Part shown: piece after piece, positions 1 through 8,086 of the stretch | Layout of the letters: every line of letters begins with the position of its first letter | Position numbering within the stretch: the first letter of the stretch is position 1 | IMG/VR virus record: IMGVR_UViG_3300032316_000395 | Span: 1 to 32,237 of that record | DNA length: 32,237 nt | Strand: one strand, 5' to 3' | From: a virus | Notes under the pieces: generated by a model | Databases searched by the model: none | Seen by the model: the letters and a program-made list of their open reading frames with translations, nothing else | Told to the model about the DNA's origin: nothing | Program-made: the position numbers and the translations under genes

Positions 1-825
1 TACCAAATTCGTCCGCTGCTCTTCGATCAGCAAGCCCCTTGGCGCAAGCGTTACAGGGTCGTAATCAAAGCGCGGGCCGTAATATGCCGCTGACGTTGTG
101 GCGTTGTATGTGCCGGGTGTGGTCTGGTAGGTTACTGGCTCTAGCTGATAGCCACTGACCTTAAACGTGCGGTTGTTATTGCTGCTGTATTTAAGAACCC
201 CGTTGTTACCTGTTAACGCCCCCGCAGTCACTGAAACAGAAACTCGGTACAGACCTCCGCCAAAATTTGTGACAAGGTATAGCGTTGGATTTATGGCGTC
301 ACCGCCGACAACTAAGGCAAAAGTATTACCGCCGCTGGAGGGGGCGCTGTTTGTAAACGTAGGTGCGTTGCCGTCGTCCATTATGACAAATACGGAAAGC
401 ACCTGTGTCGTGGCTGTTATTGAGCCAGTTTTGTATGCAAAAGTTGATGTCGTTCCGTCGTACCCAAAGGCCAACCCTGTTGTACCAGTTAGGCCGCTAA
501 AGGTCGTGGCTGTCAGCAATCCGCCGCGTGTTGGCGCATCCGTAACCCCGTTGGGGAATTCACTGTTTGTGAACAAATTCGCCGGAGCGTAAGTGATCTT
601 GCCCGTGCTATCCACCAGCGTGGCATTGCTGCCGCGTGTGAACGTAACGCGGCTGTCGAGCGGCGGCGTGAGGAAGTCGAGATACAGCGACGCGCCGCCA
701 AAGGGGCTGCCTCCGCCGAAGCCGTTGATAAGGCCAGCAGCGCCGCCCCACAGGCCGGAGACGTTCTTGTACAGGCCGACGCCAAGGGCCAGCCCAGATA
801 CGCCGCTGTAAAGCCCTACGGCCAT
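1..825 (-). CDS. Phage tail/fibre-like structural protein (3' end outside window)
   Basis: The frame opens at an ATG at 825 and stays open to base 1, giving 275 visible residues with the C-terminus beyond the window. The start lies 3 nt after the stop of the upstream gene, with AGGG about 8 nt before the ATG. The N-terminus is Gly-rich (GLYSGVSGLALGVGLYKNVSG). It is followed by LDSRVTFTRGSNATLVDSTG and, near the visible end, by PRFDYDPVTLAPRGLLIEEQ and RTNL. The DSRVTFTR and LLIEEQRTNL signatures recur in phage particle-surface proteins carrying concanavalin/LamG-like jelly-roll modules. Between the two signatures sits a segment of about 140 residues starting NLFTNSEFPNG, itself like the opening of such a module. 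Last visible member of the late operon. Role at the tail or fibre is inferred from family resemblance. Confidence 0.75.
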   Translation of the reverse strand, partial: MAVGLYSGVSGLALGVGLYKNVSGLWGGAAGLINGFGGGSPFGGASLYLDFLTPPLDSRVTFTRGSNATLVDSTGKITYAPANLFTNSEFPNGVTDAPTRGGLLTATTFSGLTGTTGLAFGYDGTTSTFAYKTGSITATTQVLSVFVIMDDGNAPTFTNSAPSSGGNTFALVVGGDAINPTLYLVTNFGGGLYRVSVSVTAGALTGNNGVLKYSSNNNRTFKVSGYQLEPVTYQTTPGTYNATTSAAYYGPRFDYDPVTLAPRGLLIEEQRTNLV

Positions 826-828
826 CGC

Positions 829-1164
829 TTACGCCCTGTTATCGCCGGACTGGACAATCGTCAGTTTGGCCGATCCGCTGCCGCTGGAAAGCTGCAAACG
901 CACAGCCGCTGGGATGTAGGCGTAGTTGCCTTGCCGAGTGACGGTCTGCGCGACCATGTTCGAGTCGGGATGGTTCACCCAGACGATGGAGCCTGACGCC
1001 GTAGTGAACGGATCGTCGAGGGTCTGCTGGACAGTCCAGTTCACGGTGCCGGTTACGGATACCTGAAGCGAGACGTCGGGACGCCCGTGGATGTCGAGTG
1101 GAATGGGGTTGGAGTTTTTAGCGCCACCGCTGGCGTCGCTCAATGTTACAACAATCTGGCGCAT
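829..1164 (-). CDS. Small structural-cluster protein, unknown function
   Basis: 111 residues starting MRQIVVTLSDASGG. I chose the ATG at 1164 because AAGGA sits 7 nt upstream; a longer in-frame start at 1218 has no such site. The sequence is beta-rich and low in charge (VSLQVSVTGTVNWTVQQTLDD, then AAVRLQLSSGSGSAKLTIVQ), as expected for a small virion or head-surface beta protein. No enzyme motif, signal peptide or membrane segment is visible. It sits between the 147-aa protein and the tail/fibre-like gene, 3 nt from the latter, so it belongs to the late operon. I do not recognise the family. Decoration or head-tail joining role would be a guess from position. Confidence 0.7.
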   Translation of the reverse strand: MRQIVVTLSDASGGAKNSNPIPLDIHGRPDVSLQVSVTGTVNWTVQQTLDDPFTTASGSIVWVNHPDSNMVAQTVTRQGNYAYIPAAVRLQLSSGSGSAKLTIVQSGDNRA

Positions 1165-1229
1165 ATTCTGTTCCTTGATAATCAGGGGCCACCCGAAGGC
1201 GACCCCCTCATATAACACAAGACTAACGC

Positions 1230-1673
1230 TTAGTCATTAGCCGTTGTCTGCACGTACTGGTACGTGACGCGGACTTGTCCGACCGTAGGCTGACCAACGG
1301 ACGTCACTGTCGCAACGACAGTGCCGTTTGTTCCGATGTCGTCCATTGCAGCAAGCTGTGCCGCAGTGAACGTAGGCAGAACGCGCACGCCGGTCTTGGC
1401 GTTGACGCTGCTGGCGTAGGTGGTCGCGCCCGAAGATGTGCCGACAGAGACAGTCGCCGAAGTGGCACTGTCGTACTGCGTAAGCACGTCAACGATGATG
1501 TTCACAATCTGCGAGCCAAAAGGCAAGTTGACTGAGCCGTTCTGCACCAGTGTAGCGTCAAAGTTAATCAACACAGTCTGCGAGAGAACTGCGAGACCGA
1601 TGTTTGGGCCGCCTGCTCTACCGGCGTTAATGTCGCCGGAGGCAAGTGGGCCGCTCCAAGTAGTTCGTGACAT
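1230..1673 (-). CDS. Small virion-type structural protein
   Basis: 147 residues from MSRTTWSGPLASGDINAGRAGG. The start at 1673 is supported by AGGAGA 6 nt upstream. An in-frame extension to 1766 would overlap the capsid gene and lacks a ribosome site. The N-terminal SGPL.SGD..AG pattern, followed by beta-rich repeats (SATVSVGTSSGATTYASSVN, then LPTFTAAQLAAM), resembles small head or spike proteins found downstream of the capsid gene in environmental phages. It lies immediately downstream of the major capsid gene, with a 50-nt gap. Function unproven; virion structural role inferred from position and composition. Confidence 0.65.
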   Translation of the reverse strand: MSRTTWSGPLASGDINAGRAGGPNIGLAVLSQTVLINFDATLVQNGSVNLPFGSQIVNIIVDVLTQYDSATSATVSVGTSSGATTYASSVNAKTGVRVLPTFTAAQLAAMDDIGTNGTVVATVTSVGQPTVGQVRVTYQYVQTTAND

Positions 1674-1723
1674 GTAATTTCTCCTAAATGGATGAGAAGG
1701 GGAGCCGAAGCCCCCCAACCCAA

Positions 1724-2638
1724 TTAGATGCCAGCGGTACCATACACGCCGCGCGGATCGGTCCAACCGAAGTTGTAACGCTCAGTGGCCTTGTAGCGCA
1801 TGCTGTCGGTTTCGAAGTCACCTTCCATGCTCTTCTCAAGACCGCGACGCATAGCGAGCTTCAAGCCTTCTGGCGCGTCGGTCTGCACCCACCATGCGGT
1901 GGTTGAAGTGATACGCGACAAGTTGGCTTGGCCATCGCTAAGTAAACCAAGTGATTGCACTGGGTTGACGTCGTTGTTTGCAGTGCCTGCACGCAATACC
2001 GACTTCAGCAACACTTCAGCTTGGAACACGTTCGAAGGACCGGAAACGATCTTCTTAGGTGTCAAGCGGATGCGCTTGCCGTTGTTGTCCACTGCGTTGC
2101 GGATCTGGATGAGGATCTGCTCGAGTGAAGTCTGCGACAAGTTGGCTGCGGTCGTAAGCTGGTTCGAGAACGTACCAGTTGCGATTGGGTGAGACGTGTT
2201 GACCAACGATACGCCGTCGCCGCCTGCATACGCGCTGTTGAAGGCACGGTTCAGGATGTTGGCACCAAGGGTTTCCTTGGTTTCGATCAGCGACTGTGCA
2301 AGGTGACGAGCATAGGTCTGACCGATACGGATGTGATCGCCATCTTCCACCAGAACCTTTGTCAATGCAAAAGCGAGGCCGTAGACGCGATACACGTAGC
2401 GCTGGATGAACAGCACGCCGCCGGATTGGTACGTGACAGGCATGCCGTCTGGCAATTCTGGCGCGGCACCAAAGCCGAACAGGACAGGCTCTTCGTGGTA
2501 GTTACGGGGAATACCCTTAAACTCTTTGAAGACCTGCGCCCACTCGTCAGCGCGTTGATCGTAGATGCCGTTGAACTCTTCGTTTAGGATCGGTTCAACG
2601 ATTGACCGGAAGTCGGTACTTCTCATTGGGGTAGCCAT
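1724..2638 (-). CDS. Major capsid protein
   Basis: 304 residues, a usual length for a HK97-fold capsid subunit. A strong AGGAGG lies upstream of the ATG at 2638. The N-terminus (FRSIVEPILNEEFNGIYDQR) and the motif VNTSHP at residues 146-151 are typical of Mu gpT-like and related phage major head subunits. A C-terminal TDSMRYKATERYNFGWTDPR fits the P-domain/E-loop end of these proteins. It would form the icosahedral shell. Neighbours agree: scaffold and head-cluster genes lie just upstream and a small structural gene just downstream. No separate protease is visible, so maturation cleavage is uncertain. Confidence 0.85.
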   Translation of the reverse strand: MATPMRSTDFRSIVEPILNEEFNGIYDQRADEWAQVFKEFKGIPRNYHEEPVLFGFGAAPELPDGMPVTYQSGGVLFIQRYVYRVYGLAFALTKVLVEDGDHIRIGQTYARHLAQSLIETKETLGANILNRAFNSAYAGGDGVSLVNTSHPIATGTFSNQLTTAANLSQTSLEQILIQIRNAVDNNGKRIRLTPKKIVSGPSNVFQAEVLLKSVLRAGTANNDVNPVQSLGLLSDGQANLSRITSTTAWWVQTDAPEGLKLAMRRGLEKSMEGDFETDSMRYKATERYNFGWTDPRGVYGTAGI

Positions 2639-2652
2639 TTTTCAAGCCCTCC

Positions 2653-3219
2653 TTAGTACGCGGCGCGATCAGCGACGTTCTGATGCTCAGAAACCTGAAC
2701 TTGAACAATCGTGAAGTTATCGCCGAAATCGTTGTCTGGTGCTGGCGACAGGCCGATGATACGCATTTGCGCATTACCACTGTCAGTCAGCGTGGCGGTG
2801 TCAAGCATCAACGCCGACAGACCGGTGGTGGTCGATCCTGCGCTGATGGCTGTGTAGTCCGCCTGCTTGCCGATGTCCGTCACTGCGATCGAACCATTTG
2901 CCTGAATTTCATAGACAATGGAGGGGTCGAGTGTGACGTAAGCGACGATTTCGGTAGCCGCAAGGGACGCAGTCCACTTGTTGCTGACGCGACGACGGCC
3001 GTCACTGTCGGTGAACTCAACACCTTGGAACGTACCGATGTAGCGTTCGCCGATTGCGGCCGCTTGGATGGTTCCGTTGGTGCCGATCTTTACCGGCTGG
3101 TTTTGCAAAATATTAGCGGCGTAGCCCGTCAAGATCGAGTAGGCGGTAGGCCGAAGCGCACCACTTGGCGAAAATGCAGGACGAAGGCCGAACGGTTGAG
3201 AAACTGTACTCATGTCCAT
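2653..3219 (-). CDS. Capsid-associated (decoration-like) protein
   Basis: 188 residues. Two ATGs, at 3219 and 3213, follow AAAAGG. The second (MSTVSQPFGLRPAFSPSG) has better spacing, about 9 nt, so the true start may be 6 nt inside. The protein starts with the QPFGLRPAF..SG..R pattern and continues as a beta-rich small barrel with motifs such as GTFQGVEFTDSDGRRRVSN. This pattern is common to proteins encoded directly before the capsid gene in environmental podovirus-like genomes. It ends 15 nt before the major capsid gene, so the two are probably co-translated at high level. A head-decoration or stabilising role is inferred from position; no catalytic motif is seen. Confidence 0.65.
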   Translation of the reverse strand: MDMSTVSQPFGLRPAFSPSGALRPTAYSILTGYAANILQNQPVKIGTNGTIQAAAIGERYIGTFQGVEFTDSDGRRRVSNKWTASLAATEIVAYVTLDPSIVYEIQANGSIAVTDIGKQADYTAISAGSTTTGLSALMLDTATLTDSGNAQMRIIGLSPAPDNDFGDNFTIVQVQVSEHQNVADRAAY

Positions 3220-3249
3220 TTACCTTTTGTTAATTGGATGGACCCGCGA

Positions 3250-3789
3250 TTAGTCAAAGAGACCAGTACGCGGGTTGCGTTCACGCATCTCCATCAATCC
3301 GTCGCCTTCGAACAACGTGCTGCCTGAACCCTCCGCCTGTTGCCGCATGATCTCTGCGGTTTCAGTCAGTTTGTTCTCTTCACGCAACGGAGCATCGTGG
3401 TGGGCTTCCTGCATAAACCTTTGATACAAGGTTTCGGGCAACCTAAACGCGATCATCTCGTTGACACCAATCAATCCGGCCCATTCGCCCGTCTTGACTG
3501 AGGCGAACTCCATGCCCGGCACATCTGACGCTTTAATCGGCTCGTATCCGAGCTGAATGCGGCGATGTATCGGATCACGAGGGTTCGTCGTCGTGAGCCA
3601 GCACATGTGATATCCGGGCATGTCCGGTAGATCAGGTAGTGCGTCATTAAATAGCTGCGCCCGGAACATTTCCAGTCGGTCGTCATCAGTCACTTCGCGA
3701 TTTTCTACAACCTTGCGGTCTTCCATTTCGCGTGACTGCCGTCCAACACCGAGTTCCTTCTTCAAACGCTCATCAGTATTACTTGTCAT
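3250..3789 (-). CDS. Conserved head-cluster protein between scaffold and capsid
   Basis: 179 residues. GGAG lies 9 nt before the ATG at 3789. The N-terminal 40 residues are charged and probably helical. The centre carries a striking conserved-looking block, GYHMCWLTTTNPRDPIHRRI, followed by QLGYEPIKASDVPGMEF. The C-terminus is charged (EMRERNPRTGLFD). It is encoded between the scaffold gene (20 nt upstream) and the decoration-like gene, so an assembly role is likely. I have no functional assignment. It could be a minor capsid component or an assembly factor lost from the mature head. No membrane segment or enzyme motif is visible. Confidence 0.65.
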   Translation of the reverse strand: MTSNTDERLKKELGVGRQSREMEDRKVVENREVTDDDRLEMFRAQLFNDALPDLPDMPGYHMCWLTTTNPRDPIHRRIQLGYEPIKASDVPGMEFASVKTGEWAGLIGVNEMIAFRLPETLYQRFMQEAHHDAPLREENKLTETAEIMRQQAEGSGSTLFEGDGLMEMRERNPRTGLFD

Positions 3790-3808
3790 GTTGTCTCACT
3801 CCATTGTT

Positions 3809-4741
3809 TCAGCGAGCCGAACTTTTGTCGTAAGCCTGATAAGCCTTGAGCATTTGGTTGCGACGTGGAACGTCATCCCAAATGCCTGCGTCTATCATAG
3901 CCTGTTTCCGTTCGGGTGTCACGTAGATTTCTTTCTTGGTCGAAACGGGCGCGTGTTCACGCGTCGTTCCGGTCGGGGGTGCCCTACGCTTGCTAGGACT
4001 TGAGCGGGTGTCCGCCTCGTCGTCGCCGATGCGTGAGGCCACGCGGCGGGTCAGCTCGTGCCAGTAGTCGGCGTCCTTGGGGCTGTACCCCTCGGCGGCG
4101 AGCTGGTTGTCGATGGCCTTCGTGATGGCGCTGTCCTCGTCACGGCCGCTGGGGTCGTACCATGGGTTCGCGTTCATCCACTCCTTGGCGTAATTTACTA
4201 CGCGTGGGTCGGGGCCGGGGTTGGCGTGCTGTTGCCGGGCTTGCTCCACCTGCTGCTTGTGTTGCCACAGTTGCTGCGCCTCGTACTGCGCCTCGTCGCG
4301 CAGACGCATCGCCGTCGCCACGTCGTCACCGTTGCCGGCCTCGACTGCGCGTGCGATGATGCTCTCGGCCTGCTTCACGTCGGCCTGAGCCTGCGCAATG
4401 CGTTGGTCGATGGCGTTTACATTGCTGGCAAGCGTGTTGCCCTCAATGGCGGAGACGCGACGCAGTAGCGTGTTGTTCTGCTCACGCAGTTCGGCAAGCT
4501 CGCGATCCGCGTGTTCCTTCGCACGCAGCCGCCGCTCGCGCTGCTTCGCACGCTTGACGTTGCTACGGCTTTTGCGGGCGATTTCCTCGTCACTGTCGTC
4601 CTCGCTGTCGCCAAGCCGCTCGTCGCCATCGTCCTCCTCGTCGTCATCGCTATCGTCGTCTTCCTGTACAGGTTCTTGTACAGGTTCCTCGCCCTCGATG
4701 ATTTCGAAGTCGTCTTCTTCTGTCTGTTGGTTGTCAGCCAT
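3809..4741 (-). CDS. Scaffolding protein
   Basis: 310 residues from MADNQQTEEDDFEIIEGEEP; AGGAG lies 7 nt before the ATG at 4741. The layout is that of a phage scaffold. Residues 1 to about 60 are extremely acidic (runs of D and E). A basic stretch follows (KSRSNVKRAKQRERRLRAKE). Then comes a long Ala/Gln/Glu-rich coiled coil (about residues 80-180), and last a C-terminal region with NPWYDPSGRDEDSAI and IWDDVPRRNQMLKAYQAYD that probably binds the capsid protein. It would template procapsid assembly inside the shell and then leave. Position between portal and capsid genes agrees. Low sequence complexity makes homology weak, so the call rests on architecture and context. Confidence 0.75.
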   Translation of the reverse strand: MADNQQTEEDDFEIIEGEEPVQEPVQEDDDSDDDEEDDGDERLGDSEDDSDEEIARKSRSNVKRAKQRERRLRAKEHADRELAELREQNNTLLRRVSAIEGNTLASNVNAIDQRIAQAQADVKQAESIIARAVEAGNGDDVATAMRLRDEAQYEAQQLWQHKQQVEQARQQHANPGPDPRVVNYAKEWMNANPWYDPSGRDEDSAITKAIDNQLAAEGYSPKDADYWHELTRRVASRIGDDEADTRSSPSKRRAPPTGTTREHAPVSTKKEIYVTPERKQAMIDAGIWDDVPRRNQMLKAYQAYDKSSAR

Positions 4742-4751
4742 ATCTATGCTC

Positions 4752-5177
4752 CTAGAGGAATGCCTTGACGGCAAGCGGGTCACCAGTGACCTTGCCCACC
4801 AAATCAAGATCGTTGAAGATTACGACGATGGCCTCTTCTCCATCTTCGGTCTTTACCGACCAACGGTCGCCGCCGTAGCGGGGCACGCGGACGAAGTCGC
4901 CGACTTCGCACCACGACCCTTCGGGCCAGCTTTCCATTGTGTTGCGGTTCTTGAACGCGAGGCTGCCCATGTCTACGACCTTGGCCACCTGCGTGTTGTA
5001 GTGCTCCGTCTCGCGGACGTCGCCCGTCAGGATGATGCCACCCTTCGTCTTCGTCTTGGGCGTACGGATCTGGCACAGGACGCGCGAGCCGAAGGGCTTC
5101 ACGCCTGCGTCACAGGGTGGGAATGCTTCATCGAGGCCGTCGTAACTAAACTCGACGCTGTTTCCATTTATCTGCAT
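4752..5177 (-). CDS. GroES-like (Cpn10) co-chaperonin
   Basis: 141 residues; AGGAG precedes the ATG at 5177. Residues 28-38 (KPFGSRVLCQI) match the first strand of Cpn10 proteins. Residues 41-51 (KTKTKGGIILT) match the GroEL-binding mobile loop with its GGI(V/I)L tip. Further on come VAKVVDMGS, EVGDFVRVPRYGGDRWSV and EEAIVVIFNDLDLVGKV, which align with the rest of the GroES barrel. Host GroES is about 97 residues; this one adds about 27 residues at the N-terminus and an insert near 72-90. Located between the portal-proximal small genes and scaffold, it probably partners host GroEL to fold the capsid protein, as T4 gp31 does. Substrate is inferred. Confidence 0.8.
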   Translation of the reverse strand: MQINGNSVEFSYDGLDEAFPPCDAGVKPFGSRVLCQIRTPKTKTKGGIILTGDVRETEHYNTQVAKVVDMGSLAFKNRNTMESWPEGSWCEVGDFVRVPRYGGDRWSVKTEDGEEAIVVIFNDLDLVGKVTGDPLAVKAFL

Positions 5178-5185
5178 GTGTGCTC

Positions 5186-5374
5186 CTAAAATTCACGTTT
5201 GTTGTCCTCCGCGACCGTGTCGATCAGGATCTCCTTGGCGCGCTGCAACCCAGCGTAGATGCCAACGATACGTCCATAATCGAACTCAGTCTTGCCGGAC
5301 GGCCTCTCCAACGCCTCAACAGCCATTGCTGCCTGCTCTGTCTCAAGACGTTGGAGAAGGGTCTCTATTCTCAT
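5186..5374 (-). CDS. Small helical protein downstream of portal
   Basis: 62 residues, mostly helical (RIETLLQRLETEQAAMAVEA, then GRIVGIYAGLQRAKEILID). Its ATG overlaps the stop of the preceding 44-aa gene (ATGA), so translation is probably coupled; no strong ribosome site is seen. The heptad-like N-terminus suggests a coiled coil. Comparable short helical proteins are often encoded next to portal genes, but I cannot assign a function. It ends 9 nt before the GroES-like gene. Confidence 0.65.
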   Translation of the reverse strand: MRIETLLQRLETEQAAMAVEALERPSGKTEFDYGRIVGIYAGLQRAKEILIDTVAEDNKREF

Positions 5375-5505
5375 GCCGGTGTCTTGGGTGACTTACCTAC
5401 TGGCGGCATGGTGCCCATCGCCATTTTCTTGTGCATGGGCATGAATTTGTCGCTCGCCTTCGGGCTGGTGCCCTTCGGTGTCGCTGTCTTTGCGTTGTCT
5501 GCCAT
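5371..5505 (-). CDS. 44-aa Lys/Met/Pro-rich peptide
   Basis: ATG at 5505, TGA at 5371-5373. AAGGAA lies 6-7 nt upstream, in the 10-nt gap after the portal stop. The product is basic and low complexity (MADNAKTATPKGTSPKASDK, with a following FMPMHKKMAMGTMPPVGKSP). It is too short for homology. Evidence for a real gene is the ribosome site, the exact fit between portal and the 62-aa gene, and the ATGA overlap with the latter. No function assigned. Confidence 0.6.
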   Translation of the reverse strand: MADNAKTATPKGTSPKASDKFMPMHKKMAMGTMPPVGKSPKTPA

Positions 5506-5515
5506 ATGGATTTCC

Positions 5516-8077
5516 TTACGGGTTCGGATTTATCCCAGTGCCGGTTGACACTGCGATGCGTTCGCCAGACATGATCTCGGCCTGCGCAAGCTGCATGGCC
5601 GTCTGGTTGTCTTGCTGGTTCATGGTCATGCGGGCGTTCAGCTCGGCCGACTTGCGGGCGTCCTCGCGGTCCTGCTTCATCTGCTCAAGCTGCTGCTCAA
5701 TCTGTAGCTTCTGTGCCTGAAGCTGCATCTCGGCTTGGCTCTGCATCGCGGCGGCCTGCATCTTCTGGCCCTCGATCTGCATGGCCGTCTGGTCTTTCTG
5801 CGCCTGCATCTGCATCTGCTGGCCGTCGAGCTGCATCTGCGCCTGATCGCGCTGCTGCTGCGCTGCAAGTTTCTGGCCCTCGATGGCGGTGCGCGGATCT
5901 TGCGGCGGCTGCGGCGCGAACTGCTGCATCATCTGCATGGCCTGCGCAATGACAGGCGGCAGCGACGAGAACACCTCGATCGCGTCGGTGACCACAGACT
6001 GCGACGCCTCGGCCAACATGCGATCGAACGCACGGCGTGCCTCGTCGTCCTTGAGGTTCTTCATGTCCTCGCTGATGTCAATGCCCGACGTATCCTCGGC
6101 CAACTCGAGTACGCTACTGGCGTACCACAAAGCGAGGTGCTCCTTGATGTGGCCCAGCACCACCGGCAGATACGTCGGCGCAATCAGTTGACTGCCACCA
6201 AGCGCGGGGTTCGTCATGTAGGCCAAGTGCGTCTTGAGGTGGGCGATGTGGTCCTGCTCTGGGAATGCGACGATTGGCCGGCCCATTGTGGCCGCGACGT
6301 TCTCGTTGACCGCGTTCTGCTGCTTCGGCTCCATCGGCGGAACCAACAGCTCCTTCGGGTTCGGCACGCGCAGCGTCTCGAGCAGGCGCTCCTCCACCTT
6401 GCGCAAGTTGTACAGTTGCGGCAGTGCGGCGGCGCGTTGCGACACGGCCTGCACCTGCGCGAAGCGTTGCGCCTCGCTGAAGATCGCGGGGTCGGACACC
6501 GGCACGACGTCCATCGGGCCTTCGAAGTCTGCGCGCGTGGCCAGCACCTCGCCGACCTCGTGCTTGACGTCCGCGTCGTCCAGATACATCGCGTTCAGGC
6601 GGTGCAGGATGCGCAGCGTGCGGCCCATCGCGCTGTGCAGACGCGCGTGGATCGACGAGAAGACGGTCATGCCCTCTTGGATCAGGGCCAGCGTCGTGCC
6701 GACTGGCGCGTTCGGGTTCTGGTCGGCGAGGTTGTCCATCGACGTGCGGACGACGCCCTTGCCCGCATCGACCACAAAGCCGAGCAGTTGGAACAAAGTC
6801 GGCGACGGTGGGTTGAACGGTATCGGCATGGCCAGCTTGCGGACGTCGTCCACGTTGAGGCCGCCCTCGATCTCCTCGACCTGCGTCGGCTGGATGTTCA
6901 GCGACTGGCCGCCGCGTGTGCCGCCCTTCAGCTTGAGCATCGTCGGCACGTTCTGGATGTGCGCGCTGTCCATCAGTGCGCGCAGTGCGCCGGTCGCGGC
7001 AGCGGACAGGCCGCCGATCATGTGCGGCAGGCCAATCGGGTAGGCACCGCGCCACGGGATGAACGGGAACTCGACGAACCAGTCGAGCGGCTCGCGACTG
7101 TCGTCCTCCTCGTCCCAGTTGCGGTAGATGGCAAGCACCTTGCTCGACGGCTTGTCGATCGTGATGATGTACGGCGCGTTGCCCTCGCCCTCAACGTCGG
7201 CGATGACGTGGCACTCGAACACGGTGCGCAGTCCATCCTCGTTGTAGCTGGTGTCGGAGCGGCCCTCGATCTTGTCGTTCGCCACGTCGGCCACCGAGCG
7301 TTCAGGCTCTAGGCCGGCCGGCGTCAGGTCAACGTCGCGATACATGCCGCTCTCGACGCGCTGCTCGTAGTCGAGCTGCGTCAGGTACTGCACGTGCGTC
7401 TTGCGTTGCGCGGTGTAGAAGTTGGTCGCCGCGAAGGGCAGGTACATGTCGTCGATCATGACGGCAAGGAAGCCGGGGCGGTTGCGCGCCTCGTCCCACG
7501 ACATCTTCAGGTACTGCGCGCCGCCGAGTGGGACTTGCGTCAGCAGTTGCTCCAGCTCGGAGCGGAACTCTTGGCTCTGGACCGTGAGCTGCCAGTTCAT
7601 CAGCGACGTCTTGCGCTTCGCCTTCTGGATCTTCTTGACCGTGACCTCGCCCTCGATCAGATCTTTCGCTGGGCCTTGCGGCGGGAGCAGCTCCTTGATG
7701 GCGCGCGAGGCGAAGTCGATGCAGGCCTCGGTCATCATCGGGTGGACGACCTTCGACGCGCCGTTGAACTGCGCGCCGCCGGGCGCGTCGTCACCGAGGC
7801 CGGTGCGGCGGATGCCCTCCTCGTACTGTTCGTCGCGCTTCTTGCGCGCCTCCTTGTCGCGGCTGATCAGCTCGAGGAACTTCGAGGCCAGTGACTTTAG
7901 GTCCGGTTCGGCCATAGTCTCGGCGAGGTTGTCGTAGAAGCTGCTCTCGCCGGCGGCTGGTCCGTTCTCGTCGAGCGTGACGATCGCGCCACCGTCGTCC
8001 GTGTCCTCGACGTCGCTCACGTCCTCGCCGTCGAACTCGACCATCTCGCCTTCTGGCATTTCTTCATCTTCGATCAT
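5516..8077 (-). CDS. Portal protein
   Basis: 853 residues; AAGGA lies 7 nt before the ATG at 8077. An acidic N-terminus (1-45) is followed by a body typical of the large portal proteins of podovirus-like phages, with NGASKVVHPMMTEACIDFAS near 105-125, WRGAYPIGLPHMIGGLSAAA and DQNPNAPVGTTLALIQEGM. The body would form the dodecameric ring at the capsid vertex through which DNA is pumped. The last 130 or so residues are Gln/Met-rich with imperfect short repeats (QMQLDGQQMQMQAQKDQ...QIEGQKMQ) and probably make the helical crown. It follows the large terminase by 9 nt, the standard order. The great length compared with siphovirus portals fits the P22-like type. Confidence 0.87.
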   Translation of the reverse strand: MIEDEEMPEGEMVEFDGEDVSDVEDTDDGGAIVTLDENGPAAGESSFYDNLAETMAEPDLKSLASKFLELISRDKEARKKRDEQYEEGIRRTGLGDDAPGGAQFNGASKVVHPMMTEACIDFASRAIKELLPPQGPAKDLIEGEVTVKKIQKAKRKTSLMNWQLTVQSQEFRSELEQLLTQVPLGGAQYLKMSWDEARNRPGFLAVMIDDMYLPFAATNFYTAQRKTHVQYLTQLDYEQRVESGMYRDVDLTPAGLEPERSVADVANDKIEGRSDTSYNEDGLRTVFECHVIADVEGEGNAPYIITIDKPSSKVLAIYRNWDEEDDSREPLDWFVEFPFIPWRGAYPIGLPHMIGGLSAAATGALRALMDSAHIQNVPTMLKLKGGTRGGQSLNIQPTQVEEIEGGLNVDDVRKLAMPIPFNPPSPTLFQLLGFVVDAGKGVVRTSMDNLADQNPNAPVGTTLALIQEGMTVFSSIHARLHSAMGRTLRILHRLNAMYLDDADVKHEVGEVLATRADFEGPMDVVPVSDPAIFSEAQRFAQVQAVSQRAAALPQLYNLRKVEERLLETLRVPNPKELLVPPMEPKQQNAVNENVAATMGRPIVAFPEQDHIAHLKTHLAYMTNPALGGSQLIAPTYLPVVLGHIKEHLALWYASSVLELAEDTSGIDISEDMKNLKDDEARRAFDRMLAEASQSVVTDAIEVFSSLPPVIAQAMQMMQQFAPQPPQDPRTAIEGQKLAAQQQRDQAQMQLDGQQMQMQAQKDQTAMQIEGQKMQAAAMQSQAEMQLQAQKLQIEQQLEQMKQDREDARKSAELNARMTMNQQDNQTAMQLAQAEIMSGERIAVSTGTGINPNP

Positions 8078-8086
8078 GACTTGTCC

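Noticed and set aside
5600-5950. Repetitive Gln/Met codons at the portal 3' end as a DNA repeat element or CRISPR-like array
   Set aside because: The repeats are short, imperfect and in frame, explained by a Gln-rich helical protein tail; no constant repeat-spacer spacing. No CRISPR array was seen anywhere in the window.
5735-7312. Long open frame (525 codons) on the plus strand opposite the portal gene
   Set aside because: It is antisense to a well-supported portal gene, is rich in Arg/His/Leu from high-GC codon shadowing, has no ribosome site and matches no family pattern.
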